Counted from the first letter of the stretch, positions 23,641 to 34,221 are shown. The stretch is DNA of 64,000 bases from Macrotis lagotis (GCF_037893015.1 NC_133666.1:2447467-2511466), one strand, 5' to 3'. Notes: generated by a model not told the origin, from the sequence alone. Program-made: numbers and translations.

Positions 23641-23863
23641 CAATCTAATCAAACTCCCTCATTTGGGCCTCACTGTCTGGCCCAAAAGCTGGAATCTGAA
23701 CCCAGATCCTGTGCCTTCAATCCCAAGGCTTTCCCCATTCTCTGACACTGCCTCCCTGGAAGGTATTCCCTTCTGCGATAGGATTAATAAGCTGCTGAAA
23801 TCAAGGAAATCCTTATGAAGAGACCATTCAGTACCAGACCAAAATATCTGCATTTAAAACATG

Positions 23864-23869
23864 TTTATT
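23864..23869 (-). terminator. CMC4: Probable poly(A) signal of CMC4
   Basis: AATAAA on the minus strand (TTTATT on +), about 230 bp past the CMC4 stop. It implies a short 3' UTR of roughly 250 bases. This is position-based inference. Confidence 0.5.
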
Positions 23870-24100
23870 TTAAACAGGTCATTTTTTTTAAAGTTTACAT
23901 TGAAACAAAAACATTTTTTTTCTTGTAATAGCTTGTTTCAAATTAGATGGTTTTTTTTCTACCTTTCTATCATTTGCCTAAGTGGCATATCTATTGACTA
24001 ACCTACAAGTGAATTTCCATTTGGCTTTTGTTGACTACCTGAGAAAACCTGTTCAGGAGACCAAATAAAATCTCCTGGATGGAAAACATGGAGCAGAAAT

Positions 24101-24249
24101 TCATTTGGATGCAGAGTTAAGCTTCTGCCTTTCTTCATCTTCCTTCTCAAATCCTGAACAGACAACAGATCTCCCTTTGGGGTACTGAGCACAGCACCTA
24201 CGCAACTCTTGGATGACAGCCTCACACTTAGACTCCATGTAGTTGTTGG
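24101..24249 (-). CDS. CMC4: CMC4, second coding exon (C-terminal part)
   Basis: Encodes ANNYMESKCEAVIQELRRCC then AQYPKGRSVVCSGFEKEDEE and ends in SASK, stop TGA at 24101. Joined to the exon at 26664-26721 it gives 68 residues, the length I recall for human CMC4 (p8 MTCP1). It carries the second CX9C of the CHCH fold (C28 and C38, followed by C39), plus C50. The family is imported into the mitochondrial intermembrane space and oxidatively folded; the precise role of CMC4 is unclear. The acceptor is TTTTTCAG on the minus strand at 24250-24251 and the first codon is split (G|CC, Ala20). The last residues are somewhat diverged from human, as is usual for this tail. Confidence 0.95.
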
Positions 24250-26663
24250 CTGAAAAACAAAGACTAATTCTATGAGAGAAAGTAAACTGAGCAAGGAGGG
24301 TGTGTACAGTTTGTGTTATTTGAAAACTTTTCCCTAGCATGACCCATTGGAAATAGTAATACTGACCCAAATTAGTGGGGCTGGGGAGTTATGGGGATAT
24401 GGGGGTAGATTGGGCTCTTCAGGATCTGGGGCAGGGAGATGGGAGAGGAAATGAAGGAGGAATCTAACCTAAAGCAATTCTTTTGGACATCCTTTCTTGT
24501 TACCAGATTTAGCTAATAATTTGAAACTACAATTTCTAAGAAAAAATGAGACAAAACGCTTAGCATCTACTCGTGTTATGAGACACCTCAATGGATAATT
24601 CTTTATTAACCCTGCAGGACAGTGTGGCTACTTTAAAATGATCTTCCAGTTATCTGCTGTTTTGGAGTCTCATTTATCTGTATGGGGGGGGGGGGCAGCA
24701 GCAAAACCTCAGATCCCTTTTCAGGAACTACTATATTGACTGGACAGTTTCAATTTTCTTTCTTTGATGTTTTTACTCTCAAGAACCGGGAGGGGGAGGG
24801 GAAGGAGAAAAGCCCAGAGTGAGCACTGAAACACAGAGAGCCCATGGATCAGTGCACTTGCCAATTTTCATGCCTGTGAGCTTTTCACCTTCATTTACTA
24901 GAAAAACCGGCAAATGCCTCAGAACTGCCCAGAAATTCATTTTTCTCACTAAATGGAATCTCCTAAGATTTATCTCCTCAGCAATTTTGCAGGCCTTGAT
25001 AAATCTCAGCAGACTTGAAGTATATTTATTAAACAGGAGAAAATAGGACTCGCCAAAGAGAGTGAAATATTCTATTTTAGGATTATGGTATGAGTTGAAT
25101 TCCATTTCACATTTTTTCCTTTCAAGTTGCAGGTGGAAGGCTTGATTTTCAGCCTGCCCTTGTTCCAGAGAAGGGCTCTTTGGAGTTACAGAGGCAGATT
25201 TCAGGGGGTCTCTGAACTTGGATGGGAGCCCGCCCCCCCTCTTAATTTTCACCACCCTCTAACTAAATTGGAACACTGCTTCCAATGATTATGGAGATGA
25301 CCAGAAGCAGAAATCTTCTGAGCCGGGATCTAAGACTTGACAGAGGTTCTAGAGAAGAGGGGTCTTGAAGCTGGTGCAGCTCCAGTTGGCTCTCCCTAGC
25401 TCCCTTCTAGAAAAGGGCAGACTAAAGAGGTCGATGGTGACTGGCTCCTCCTTTTTCTTCCCTCCCCTTCGCCTCCGTCAGGAAGGTGGGAGAAGAGGCT
25501 CCTTTAATTCTTGGCCTGTCTGGCCCGGCCGGCCCTGTGCTTGTGTATATTTATACATTGCACACACATGTGCACATGTGCATGGGTAGGCAGAGCCTGC
25601 ATACACATCATCATCTTACATCTAACCTATAGATTCAGAAAAATCTATAGCCTAGATAGAGACTATACATAAAGACATACTATATGTGTAGACGCCATAG
25701 ACGCTTGAGATATTACCCATATCATAGATACACAGACACAGGCTTTACGGGTCAGGGACCAAAAAAAATGGAGGAAAAAGTTGTCTTTCTTAACTTCTCA
25801 AAATTGGGGGGGGAGGGGGGAATCAAGGAGGTATGCCAAATCCTACCTAAATGCTTCATGAAATGAATTCCTTCTCAGAATTTCAGATCACCTATCTAGC
25901 AATTCTCATCTGCTTTGGACTGGTGTCCAAAGTCATCTCTCAGGTGAAAGAAGCCGGGTTTGAGTACAGAGGGGATGAGAATCAGGCCCAGGAAGGCAAA
26001 GTGCTCTCTTTCATGGGCCTTCCTTCCATCCAACCTGACTCAGAGAATTTTCTGCTGGGGGCATTCCGTAGCAGTTGGACAATACCTTCCCCTAGCCACA
26101 GCAGCTGAGGGATCTAGAACTCCGGTTTTCTACCTGAATCCCTCCCCTTGCCATGTTCAAGTGGGTTCTCAACCATAGGATAATGTCACCCATTTAAAAG
26201 CGGCCTTCCCCTTTTAATCCGCCATAGGGTAAGAGCTAAAACTGGATGGGCCCTTGGGGTTCTTAGCTAAGAAAAAACCCTTCATTTTATAGGTGAAGAA
26301 ACTAAGGTCAACAGGATTTAGGGATCTTGTCTAATATGCTTGAGTTAGAAAGTATGGGGGGGGGGGCCAGAATTTGAACTCGGGCCCTCTGACTCTAAAT
26401 CCAGTGCTTTTCCCCACTAACGTCATGCTTTATAAAATGTAGGTGGAAAAAGTCAAACTTGCCACTCTTTTTTTTTTTGAGCCATAAAAAGAATTATCCT
26501 TAGCTTCCACTGGTCATGTAGCCAGTGAAAGAAAAAGGGCAGAGACTGGGTATCACTATGAGACAAGTTAAATGTTAACTTGCGGATGGATGGGCTGACT
26601 CTTGAAGCTCATACACAAAATGGAAAAAAAAAATCACTAGAATAAAGCACCATATGTAAGTAC
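24250..26663 (-). other. CMC4: CMC4 intron between its coding exons
   Basis: A 2.4-kb GT-AG intron. It holds a G-run near 24684, a weak MIR-like relic at about 26288-26430 (GTGAAGAAACTAAGGTCAAC, GAATTTGAACTCGGGCC) and otherwise unassigned DNA. The 158-codon minus frame at 24779-25255 has no recognisable domain and ends in low complexity, so I do not call it a gene. Confidence 0.75.
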
Positions 26664-26721
26664 CTTGCAAGCATTTCTGTATTTCACAGGCTTGTTTCTG
26701 GCAGGGATCCTTCTGGGACAT
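26664..26721 (-). CDS. CMC4: CMC4, first coding exon
   Basis: Encodes MSQKDPCQKQACEIQKCLQ plus the first base of Ala20. It supplies the first CX9C (C7 and C17), with C12 between; human begins MPQKDPCQKQ. The donor is CAAG|GTAC. The acceptor is an excellent pyrimidine tract TTTTTTTTCTTGTTTTAG ending at 26733, so only 11 bases precede the start. An in-frame ATG lies two codons upstream (26727-26725, giving MDM at the N-terminus). I chose the inner ATG because it matches the human length and has G at -3. The upstream exon must be the shared MTCP1 first exon, because the acceptor immediately abuts the start. Confidence 0.93.
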
Positions 26722-26739
26722 ATCCATTAAAACTAAAAC

Positions 26740-27024
26740 AAGAAAAAAAATATGATTATAGAGTGTTTATTTTGCTTTCTCATCCAAAAAAAAATCTTTT
26801 CTGGCTCATAGGCTCTTATTTTTGCTCTTAATTTCTATACCCCTAACCATATGGAAACTTGGGGATTTTTTATCTACGATTATCACGCTGAACCCCTTCA
26901 TTACCGGAAATGTGTTCCCAAACCCTCTGCCCATTTAGAGGATGAGCAGACTGCATTTAGAGTACCAACCTCACTCGAGTAGGAAAAACAATGTTTTATA
27001 TTTACTTTCAGAACTGTTAACAAT

Positions 27025-27059
<35 letters not shown>

Positions 27060-28093
27060 AAACCAAAAAACCAAAAACAAAAACAACAAACCAAGCAAGA
27101 TGATCCCTCCATGGCCCAGGCTTTCCCTCCATCTGAAATGAAATCGAACTATTCCAGTTCCTTTGGCTTTAGCTCAGGAAGGCTCCTTAGTAAGGGGCAA
27201 TGAAATGCCTCCTTGGGAACTGGCAACCACTGAAAGGCTATTACCTGGGCAAAGGGCCTACGAACACCTACGAGTGGAGTCTGGAAAGTTTCCAAGAAAG
27301 TAGTTTGTTATTTCAAGCTAAAATATGGTAAACCAAAATCGAGTTTTAAAACTCCCTGAGACTTTGAAGACAGACAGGTGGCATTTCTGAAAGGGGAAAG
27401 GTCCTTGAAGACTGCGGTCCACCTGGGTGGTGCCCTTGCTCACAATTCCTAAGTTTTCAGTAGCTCCAAGTATGTCAGTGCTGGAATGGAAGACATGCAA
27501 GCAAAAAACGAGGATGTTTTTATGGAGGGAGAAAGAGGAATGCGAAGTTGGGGGAGGCAGGCGTGGGAGGGGGAAACCAAAAGAAAACCAAACAAAAGAA
27601 AACCAAACAGGTTGACTGCTGAAGGCTCCCTTCTAAGTCAGTACCAAGTCCTTGGTGATCAGGGCCTCTTTTCTGGAGGTGCTGCTTTTTGGGTGAGGAT
27701 GTCAAACGGAGGTTCTGACCGACGATGTCCATTAAAGATTCCACGGCACTTTCCAAGAGTCAGAGGTTTTAAGCTAGTTGTCCTGCCTCAATGACCACCT
27801 CTGGACTTGCCTTGTATCTACCTAACATTCCCCCTGCGGTTTGACAGTATTCTTCACTTTCCTTCCTTCCTAAACTGTCGTGCTGTGTTCTTGAACAGTT
27901 TTCACTTTTCCCCCCAAAGGTAGATGCACTTCAGTGCTGGGTGAAGTGATTCCCATATAATGTACACAACAAATGGACATATCTTCCTAGAATCCCAGCA
28001 CCTGGAAAACAAAGAGGACCATTAAAACTCAGAAGCCAGGAGAAGCTGCCCGAGGAAACGCCGGGGATAGAGCCAATAACCATATTTACCAGA
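26740..28093 (-). other. MTCP1 3' UTR / CMC4 upstream intron
   Basis: The region between p13 and CMC4 serves as p13 3' UTR in type-B transcripts and as intron in type-A transcripts, by analogy with human. It holds a 31-base A-run (27028-27058) and an imperfect AAAACCAAAC tandem at 27578-27608. I see no definite poly(A) signal for the p13 transcript. Confidence 0.5.
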
Positions 28094-28141
28094 TTAATCG
28101 TCAGGCAAGAGCTTAAGCAGCAGCTCCTCCACTCCCCTGAC
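28094..28141 (-). CDS. MTCP1: MTCP1 (p13), third coding exon
   Basis: Encodes VRGVEELLLKLLPDD and a TAA stop, matching the human VRGVQELLLKLLPDD end except for one residue. This is the last strand/turn of the TCL1 beta-barrel. The acceptor is TGTTTCACAG|GTCAGG at 28142-28143. Confidence 0.96.
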   Translation of the reverse strand, partial: VRGVEELLLKLLPDD

Positions 28142-28185
28142 CTGTGAAACAAAGAGAAAGAAGAAGAGAGTGGGCTCTCTCTGGG

Positions 28186-28262
28186 GCTCGCGTTTGCTCT
28201 CACGCTCGCTCTCACGCTCACTCTCACGCTCGCTCTCACACTCGCTCTCGCTCTCTCTCCTA
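28186..28262. repeat. 12-bp minisatellite inside a 166-bp MTCP1 intron
   Basis: About six copies of CTCACGCTCGCT and variants, grading into CTCGCTCTCTCTCC. It fills almost half of the intron between coding exons two and three of MTCP1 (28142-28307). On the transcribed strand it is a purine-rich AGCGAGCGTGAG repeat. Confidence 0.9.
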
Positions 28263-28307
28263 GAGGGGGTCTAAAGGAAATGGAGAACGAGGAGCCATAA
28301 TACATAC

Positions 28308-28478
28308 CATTAAGTGGTGCTCTATCTCCCATATCCTAGAGTTGTTATCCAGGTAGTGCTCCTCAGGGTACAGCTGCCACATTAGTGGTAGCTGGGAGGG
28401 AGGGAGATGACTGGGCCTGACTGCATCACTTAGGGGGACCTGTACCTGCTGCACTCGAGCCCTAAGGAAACTGGTCTC
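28308..28478 (-). CDS. MTCP1: MTCP1 (p13), second coding exon
   Basis: 57 codons in phase 0, beginning ETSFLRARVQQVQVPLSDAV and continuing PSQLPLMWQLYPEEHYLDNN to EIEHHLM. This is the core of the TCL1/MTCP1 fold, including the PLMWQLYPEE strand. Acceptor ATTTCCCCCTAG|GAGACC, donor ATG|GTATGT. Conserved to human MTCP1 across its whole length with scattered conservative changes. Confidence 0.97.
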
Positions 28479-28569
28479 CTAGGGGGAAATAATTGTGAAC
28501 ACTGAAACCAGACCCTCCCCAGAGCCTGAAAACGGAGAGAAACCAAGCTGATAGAAAATCGAGAGTTAC

Positions 28570-28677
28570 CTCTTCCACAAACGCAATCCACGTTCGCTGG
28601 TATTCATCCCGGTAGATACCTTCCTGGTGGACCCAGAGGTGATCAGGTGGGGCTCCCACAATGTCCCCTTCTGCCAT
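28570..28677 (-). CDS. MTCP1: MTCP1 (p13), first coding exon
   Basis: 36 codons, MAEGDIVGAPPDHLWVHQEG then IYRDEYQRTWIAFVEE, donor GAAGAG|GTAACT. The three exons join in frame to a 108-residue protein (human 107). MTCP1 p13 belongs to the TCL1 oncoprotein family, an eight-stranded beta-barrel that binds the AKT PH domain and promotes AKT activation; in humans it is activated by translocation in mature T-cell leukaemia. The intron to the next exon is only 91 bp. The 5' non-coding exon is not certain; a minus-strand GCG|GTGAGG at 32264-32270 in the CpG island is a plausible donor. CMC4 lies downstream on the same strand, and human transcripts for the two share the first exon. Confidence 0.97.
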
Positions 28678-28834
28678 TCTGGGTTCTGGGTTCCAATTCT
28701 AAGATTGCCTTTGTCCACCTAAGTCTGCAGCACCCATGCCCAGGACACAAGTGTGATTTCTGGGGTCTGAATGAATTCATGAGTGAGCTATTAGACCTGA
28801 AAGTCAACACTTGGGGCTAGAGCTCACCTAGGGT

Positions 28835-29028
28835 AGGGGTTCTTAACCAAGAGTCAGAACTGAACTTTCTGTCTTTCTTTTTTGTATTTCTTTTTATCAC
28901 CAAACATCTAGATAACCTGCTCTCCATAGAACTGGAATCCTCAGCCATCCTATTGAGCTGATCTTAAGCATTCAAAAGCGAGATTCTGACCAGACTGCCC
29001 AAGAGGTCCACGAAGGTTAAGAACCCCT
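28835..29028. mobile_element. Hairpin-ended MITE with perfect 14-bp inverted repeats
   Basis: AGGGGTTCTTAACC (28835-28848) and its exact complement GGTTAAGAACCCCT (29015-29028) bound a 194-bp element with CCAGACTGCCCAAGAGGTCC inside. The direct repeat CACCTAGGGT flanks both sides (28825, 29029). This looks like a non-autonomous DNA transposon, probably hAT-type. It lies in the first intron of MTCP1. Confidence 0.85.
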
Positions 29029-29039
29029 CACCTAGGGTC

Positions 29040-30835
29040 TGCTCAATGTCTTTTTTCAAAACCTAAAACGTAACGGTCGAAGCCCATTGAAAAGCAACCA
29101 CATTCACAAGGTAACACGGCAACGTCGCAATCTGGGGAGGGGGCGAGGGAAAAGCAGACCCTGGCCAAATGGTTTCACCGCCAAATGGCCCTGTGGCGAC
29201 AGACTGACCCCCACAGGACTTGCAGCGGGGCCCAACCCCATGGGTAGTTCCTGGGGATGGGGGAGGAGAGGACCATTCTCCAATCCCCTTCTCGGGCACT
29301 TGAAAGGACATGGGAGAAGCCCCTTGCCCTGACTTTTGTCAAGCAGCAGCATAGTGCAATGGGGGCATGAGGAAAGCTGGCTTTCAGTGCCAGAGAACTC
29401 TTGTTTCCTAACCGCCATGACCTGGAGCAAGCATTTCATCATTGAGGGGATTCAGGGGAGAAAAAAAACAGGCAGACAGATGGATAAAAGACAATACTTT
29501 GGCAACCCTAAAATTGTGTCATGCCATTCAGGAGACTGGCCTTCCCTTGAAAGAGATACGTGTATACAGTTGCCTTTTTGTAAAGAGCAAAAGTCACTTT
29601 AAGATACCCGAAGTTCTGATCTGGAGGCAACAGCCCAGTGGCAAAATTCAAGCTCTGGTGGACTCTTCCTTCCCCGCCCCCCACCTCAGCTAGAGAGACC
29701 CCAACAGAGGAATGCCTAATACTTACACTGCATTGAACTCCAATACCTCACTGGGTCCTTCTACAACAACCTTGTGAACTAGGTCTAAGGGATATCCAGC
29801 TTCCCATTTTCCAGATAAGGGAGTTAGGGAGATGCTGGCTCCTAGTCTTTCCTAAGTCCAAGCCTGTCTCCACTAGAGCAGGCAGCTTCTCCCTCCTGAC
29901 TGGATCCTGTGAGTGAGTAGGCTCAACAACTAATTCCACAGGCGTAGGCTCTGCTATCAAAAGTTGCGGCTATCGGTGCGCCAAGTTGAGTCTGAGCTTC
30001 TGATGGGGCGCCCCAGTGTGTTCAAAGACAACTGGAGACAGAAACCGGAGGGCAGAGAAAGCTGGAGACTGGAGATCAGGGAGTCCTGTGTGTTGAGGTC
30101 ATGCTTGTGGCCCTAAGAGTGCATGAGGACATCCTAAATGGTGAAAGTAAAGGAAGAAAAGCAGAGGGCCAGAACAGTGTTGGTGGGTGCCCACAGCTGA
30201 GCCAGAGAAGGCAGCAGGGAGGAAGAAATGCTAAGTGGGATTAAGAGCATCCAAAAGCATTCCAGCCCGAAGAGTCCTTAGAGGTGTCCTCTTGTCCGAA
30301 CCCATCACATTGGACTGGTGAGCAAAGTGAGGTCTATGGGAGGGAAGGTGATCTGCCTAAGGTCCCAGATGCAGTGCTGGGACTAGAAGCCAGGATTTCC
30401 GATTTCCCCACTGTTTATTCCATCATGTTAAGCTGCGTCTCCATGTAGAGGATGAAGACAGGTTCAAGAAGTTAGAGCCATTCAAGGAGGAGAGAGCCAT
30501 GGTGAATGACTAAGGCAAAGTGGGACTCTTTAGGGAAATTCCCCACTGTTGGAAAATTTCCTTTTCCCTGGACAATTCATTTGCGTTTTTGTGGTCGGTT
30601 GGACAATTAGGCAGCTGCTTTAAGTGGACAGGCTCTTAGCTATGGTGCCTAAGGTCTGACCATCAGATAGCCTTCTTTTCTATATAAAAGCAATCCTTTA
30701 AAATAGTTTTATTGAGTTGAATGAGTAGTCATTAAATTGGTCCCACCGAATTGATGATTGAGTCTGCCCCCTGCCCCCTCTGACAAATGTCTCTGTTTCT
30801 TTATTTCTCCAAGGACAGGTGATTATTTCATATTC
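29040..30835. other. Probable MTCP1 first-intron DNA with weak MIR relics
   Basis: Mostly unassigned. A probable antisense MIR relic lies at about 30285-30440 (CACATTGGACTGGTGAGCAA, GGTGATCTGCCTAAGGTCCC) and a weaker sense one near 29345-29450. Open frames here show no known domain. Confidence 0.45.
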
Positions 30836-30839
30836 CTAT

Positions 30840-30992
30840 GGGGTTTTGGGGGGGGGAGGGCGGGGGGCAGGCAGTGGGGTTGACTTGTCCAAGGCCACAC
30901 AGCTAGGGAATGATGCAGTGTCTGAGGTGGGATTTGAACTTGGGTCTTTCTGATTGTGGGGCTGGTGCTCTATCCACCGTACTACCTAGTTG
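30840..30992 (-). repeat. tRNA-derived SINE
   Basis: GGGGTTGACTTGTCCAAGGC, CACACAGCTAGGGAATGATG, GTGCTCTATCCACCGTACTA. A G-rich run precedes it. Confidence 0.85.
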
Positions 30993-32321
30993 TGAAATTA
31001 TTTCCTGGTCACCCAATGAGACATTATTCATTCAAGTTCTGAAAGACCCCCGCTACGTACATGCTACATGTCCCGAATGGTCTACAAGTGAGGAATAAGA
31101 AGGGACTGGCAGTGTGGCCCGTACTGATGCTATGGGTCTGCCACTTCTGAGGCTCGGCCTCAGAATCCCAGGATCCTCTGGAATATCTGTAAAGGGGTTG
31201 TCAGTAAAGTGAGCCTCCACCCCAAAAGGAGTCACCTCTGGACCAGGGCTAAGGAAGAATGGCTCTGGACGAGAAGCCAACGGAAAGCGGTGGGAATAGT
31301 GAGGGGCCCCGGGCAAAAGCCCACTTTGGGGTTCAGCTGTTTGTTGGTGCTACTGACCATAATCCTGAACAAGTGCCGTGGCATCTTTAATGAGCTCGTG
31401 TGCCCAGGATCTTGCTTTTTTCAGACAAGTGACAGAACCGGAAGGCTCCCCCCCCCCCCCCCCGCCTCGGGGGTCTGGAGTGCCAAGGCCGAAGCCCTTC
31501 AGGTGTCTCCCTTCCTCCCCCCTGTCCCAGCCCTCAGAGGGGCTTGGCATCAGGCCTTTGGGCTAGACACCCCCCCCTGCCCCTTTCTTAAGTTGAGCTC
31601 TGCTTCCATCTGCCGAGACAGTCAAGCAGCTGCCCCCCACTCCCCAGGCCCAGAGTGGCAGCCTGGGCCGTCGAGGCAGGCTAGAGCAGGGGGTGGTGCA
31701 AATCCACCCCCTCATCTGAGAAAAAGAGACCCGGGGGGGGGGCGGATTCCTCACCTCCCCGGGGGGAGGAGGGGGGGCCCGTTCCCGGCCCCCCCCCAAC
31801 ATAGCGAGGAGCTTCTTCCATAAAATCCAACAGTGCCACCTGCTGATCCCCGGCCCCGGCTAAGGAAGTCCAATAGATGGGCCTGCCTTCCCCCCCCCAC
31901 CCCCGTCTGTGTGTGTGGGGGGGGCTCCTTAATGTCCTGGGGGAAAGAGGGGGGCGTTTCGGGGTGGGGGGGGCGCCCGCTTCCAGAGCGCTCCGCGGGG
32001 GAGGGGCGGCGGGCCGGGAGGGCCGCACGAGGCCCGGCGCAAAAGCGCGGGAAGGGCGCTCGAGGGGTGGGGCCCTTGGCCGGCCTGGGAGGACGGAAAG
32101 TTCCAGAAGCGCCCCGGGGGACCCCCGAAGCCCTCGGGCTCCCGGCTCTGCATCCCCCGAGCGCCGGGGCCCGGTCTCGGGCCTAGCCCGGGGCCTGGCC
32201 GGGGGGCCCCCCTCCCCCGCGCCCCGGCCTCGGCCCGCCGCCGCCGCCGCCGTCCCCCCGCGCCCTCACCGCGCCGTCCGCGGCTAGGCCCGGGCCCCCC
32301 CCCTCCGCCCCCGCCCCCCTG

Positions 32322-32359
<38 letters not shown>

Positions 32360-32765
32360 GGCCGCCGCCCCTCTTCCCCCCAGGCCGCCTCCCGGCCGCC
32401 CCGCCTCCGCCGGCCCTCTCTCCTCCCCCGGGCCCGCCCCCCCTCCCCGGGGCCCGCCCGGGCCCGCGTCCCGCCTCCCCCCGGGGGCCGCCACGGACCC
32501 GTAGAGTGGCCGCTGCTCCGCCGCCGCCGCCGCCGAGCCGGGCCGCCGCGCTCTCTGCAGAGGCCGGGAGGGGCCGCCGGCCGAGCTCCGCTCCGCGCCG
32601 CGCCGCGTCGCTCCGCGCCGCTCCGGGGGGGGGGGGGGCGCCGCGTCGCCGCCGTCGCTCCTTCCGCCGCCGCCGCCGCTCGGGCGCTCGCCGGCACCGC
32701 GGGTCACGACCGGCCGCTCGGGCACTCGGGGGCGAGTGGCGGGCTGGGCACGCGGACGCCTCGGT

Positions 32766-32815
32766 AATAAAAGGGGGCGGGCTGCCGGCGCGCGCCCGAG
32801 CCAATCCAAGATGGC
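32766..32815 (+). promoter_or_regulatory. BRCC3: BRCC3 core promoter elements around the start
   Basis: AATAAAAGGGGGCGG (from 32766) combines a TATA-like ATAAAA with a GC box. GAGCCAATCC (from 32798) contains a CCAAT motif, and CCAAGATGGCC over the ATG resembles a YY1 site. If the TATA-like motif is used, the 5' UTR would be very short. The motifs are seen; their use is inferred. Confidence 0.4.
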
Positions 32816-32915
32816 CGTGCTGGCGGCGCACTTCCACTCGGACGCCTTCCTGGTGGCCCTCAACCATGCCCTGAGCACCGAGAAGGAGGAGGTCATGGGG
32901 CTCTGCCTGGGCCAG
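32811..32915 (+). CDS. BRCC3: BRCC3/BRCC36, coding exon 1
   Basis: 35 codons: MAVLAAHFHSDAFLVALNHA then LSTEKEEVMGLCLGQ, donor CCAG|GTGAGG. BRCC36 is the JAMM/MPN+ zinc deubiquitinase that cleaves K63-linked ubiquitin in the nuclear BRCA1-A complex (with Abraxas) and the cytoplasmic BRISC complex (with ABRO1). The catalytic glutamate (human E33) is E27 here, in STEKEEVMG. The start has A at -3 and G at +4. Human has a few more N-terminal residues. Exons in this window give residues 1-152; the coiled-coil C-terminal half lies beyond 64000. The body is clearly BRCC36 but more diverged from human than expected. Confidence 0.96.
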
Positions 32916-34221
32916 GTGAGGCGGGGGGCGGCCGCGGGGGGCGCCGCGGGGGGCAAGGGCGGCGGGCCGGACGCCTGAGCGCGCGCTGGCCCGCCCCCCC
33001 CCCAGCCGGGCCTAGCGGCCGAAGGGGGGAGGCGGGGCGCCTACGGGCCGAGGGGGGCCCCTTCTCCCCCCCCTCGCGCCCCCGACCCTTCCCCCCCTCG
33101 TCCCTGCTGCTTTCGACCCCCCGCCCCCGCGTCCCCCCCGTCCCCGCTCCTTCCCCCGCCCCCACCCCCGCAGTTGCAGCCCCGGGGGGGGGGGGGCCCA
33201 GCTCCCTTTGCGGCAGCCACTGGGGAGCTTTGCACCCCTCTCCCTCACAAGGCTCTGGGAAGCCGAGCCCTAGGCCAGATTTCGAGAGGGGAACAAGGAT
33301 TACCCGGGGAGCGGGAGAGGGCCGGGCCTGGCTCTCCCTGGGGTCCCCCCCCCCAGGCCAGGCCCAGGTCCGTCCCCAGAAATAAGGCAAAGAAGAAGGC
33401 AGCCATTGGGGGTGCTTCTGCACCCCATTCCAGAAGACTCCCGGCGGTGGCACAGCAGCAGCTCTTCCGCCCGCCGCCCAGCTTTCGGAGCCCGAGGCGG
33501 GCTATATTAGGGAGCGATGGCCGGGACTCTCACTCTCTCTCCTGAGAAGGCTCTCAGCCTCCCCGGCTTCTCCTGCCAAGCCCCCAGGCTACGCTCGCTC
33601 GGGCCCTTTCGGCCCATTTCCCGGATTTGTCTAATTGGTGGATTGCCCAAAGTGAATTCCCCCAGGCGGTTAGGACCTCTGGGTCTCCCTGCTCGACTTC
33701 CCATTGCCCCGCCTAGGCAGAATCGGGTCCAAGAGCACCCCCAAGAAGCCGAGTTCTCTCTTAGCACATAGTAGGGGGCCGAGCCAAAGTGCCTTCCGTG
33801 CCATGGAGGAGGGAAACACTGGAACCCTCCAAATAAAGAAAGCCTTCCTAAAATGCCAAGAGAGCACCCCCACCTCAGGGGAAAGACCGGGGAAAGCAAA
33901 GCAAAGCACGGCGGCGGCGGCGGAGGCGGAGGCTTGCCTCTTTGACCTCTACCTGGGCGCACTTGTGCTTCCCGCTTCCTTGGGGGACGGCAACCCGACC
34001 CAGCGGCCCCAGCTCCTTGCCAGCCCCTTCCCACTGACTCACTTCCACTTGGCCACTTTATTCCATAAAGCGGTTTGGGGGGAAATGGACAGAAAAAGAG
34101 GTGCCTGGTTACTTCAACACAGTCCTGGGAATGACAAGCCAGATGCTGAGAAGAGACCCCTTAGCATTGCTCCCTTTCCTTGTGCTCCTCCACTCGGGGA
34201 CCTGTGTAGACTCTGCCACTT

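Larger units (their letters stand above)
31700..33530. promoter_or_regulatory. CpG island, probable BRCC3/MTCP1 divergent promoter
   Basis: Dense CpG and GC-rich sequence, densest at about 31960-32960, with GCC trinucleotide runs at 32227-32250 and about 32322-32370 and many C- and G-homopolymers. It contains the BRCC3 start codon, and the next gene to the left (MTCP1) points away, which is the human arrangement. A minus-strand GTGAGG at 32264-32269 could end an MTCP1/CMC4 non-coding first exon. Several open frames of 100-312 codons here are low-complexity Gly/Arg/Pro/Ala and are products of base composition. Confidence 0.85.

Noticed and set aside
24779-25255. 158-codon minus-strand frame in the CMC4 intron
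   Set aside because: No domain, Pro/Ser-rich end, no splice context linking it to CMC4.
31209-31823. 204-codon plus-strand frame upstream of the CpG island
   Set aside because: Pro/Gly-rich translation of C-runs, no domain, no counterpart in the human locus that I know.
31929-32956. Long minus-strand open frames (up to 312 codons) in the CpG island
   Set aside because: Low-complexity Gly/Arg/Ala/Pro translations of GCC/CGG-rich DNA with no domain.
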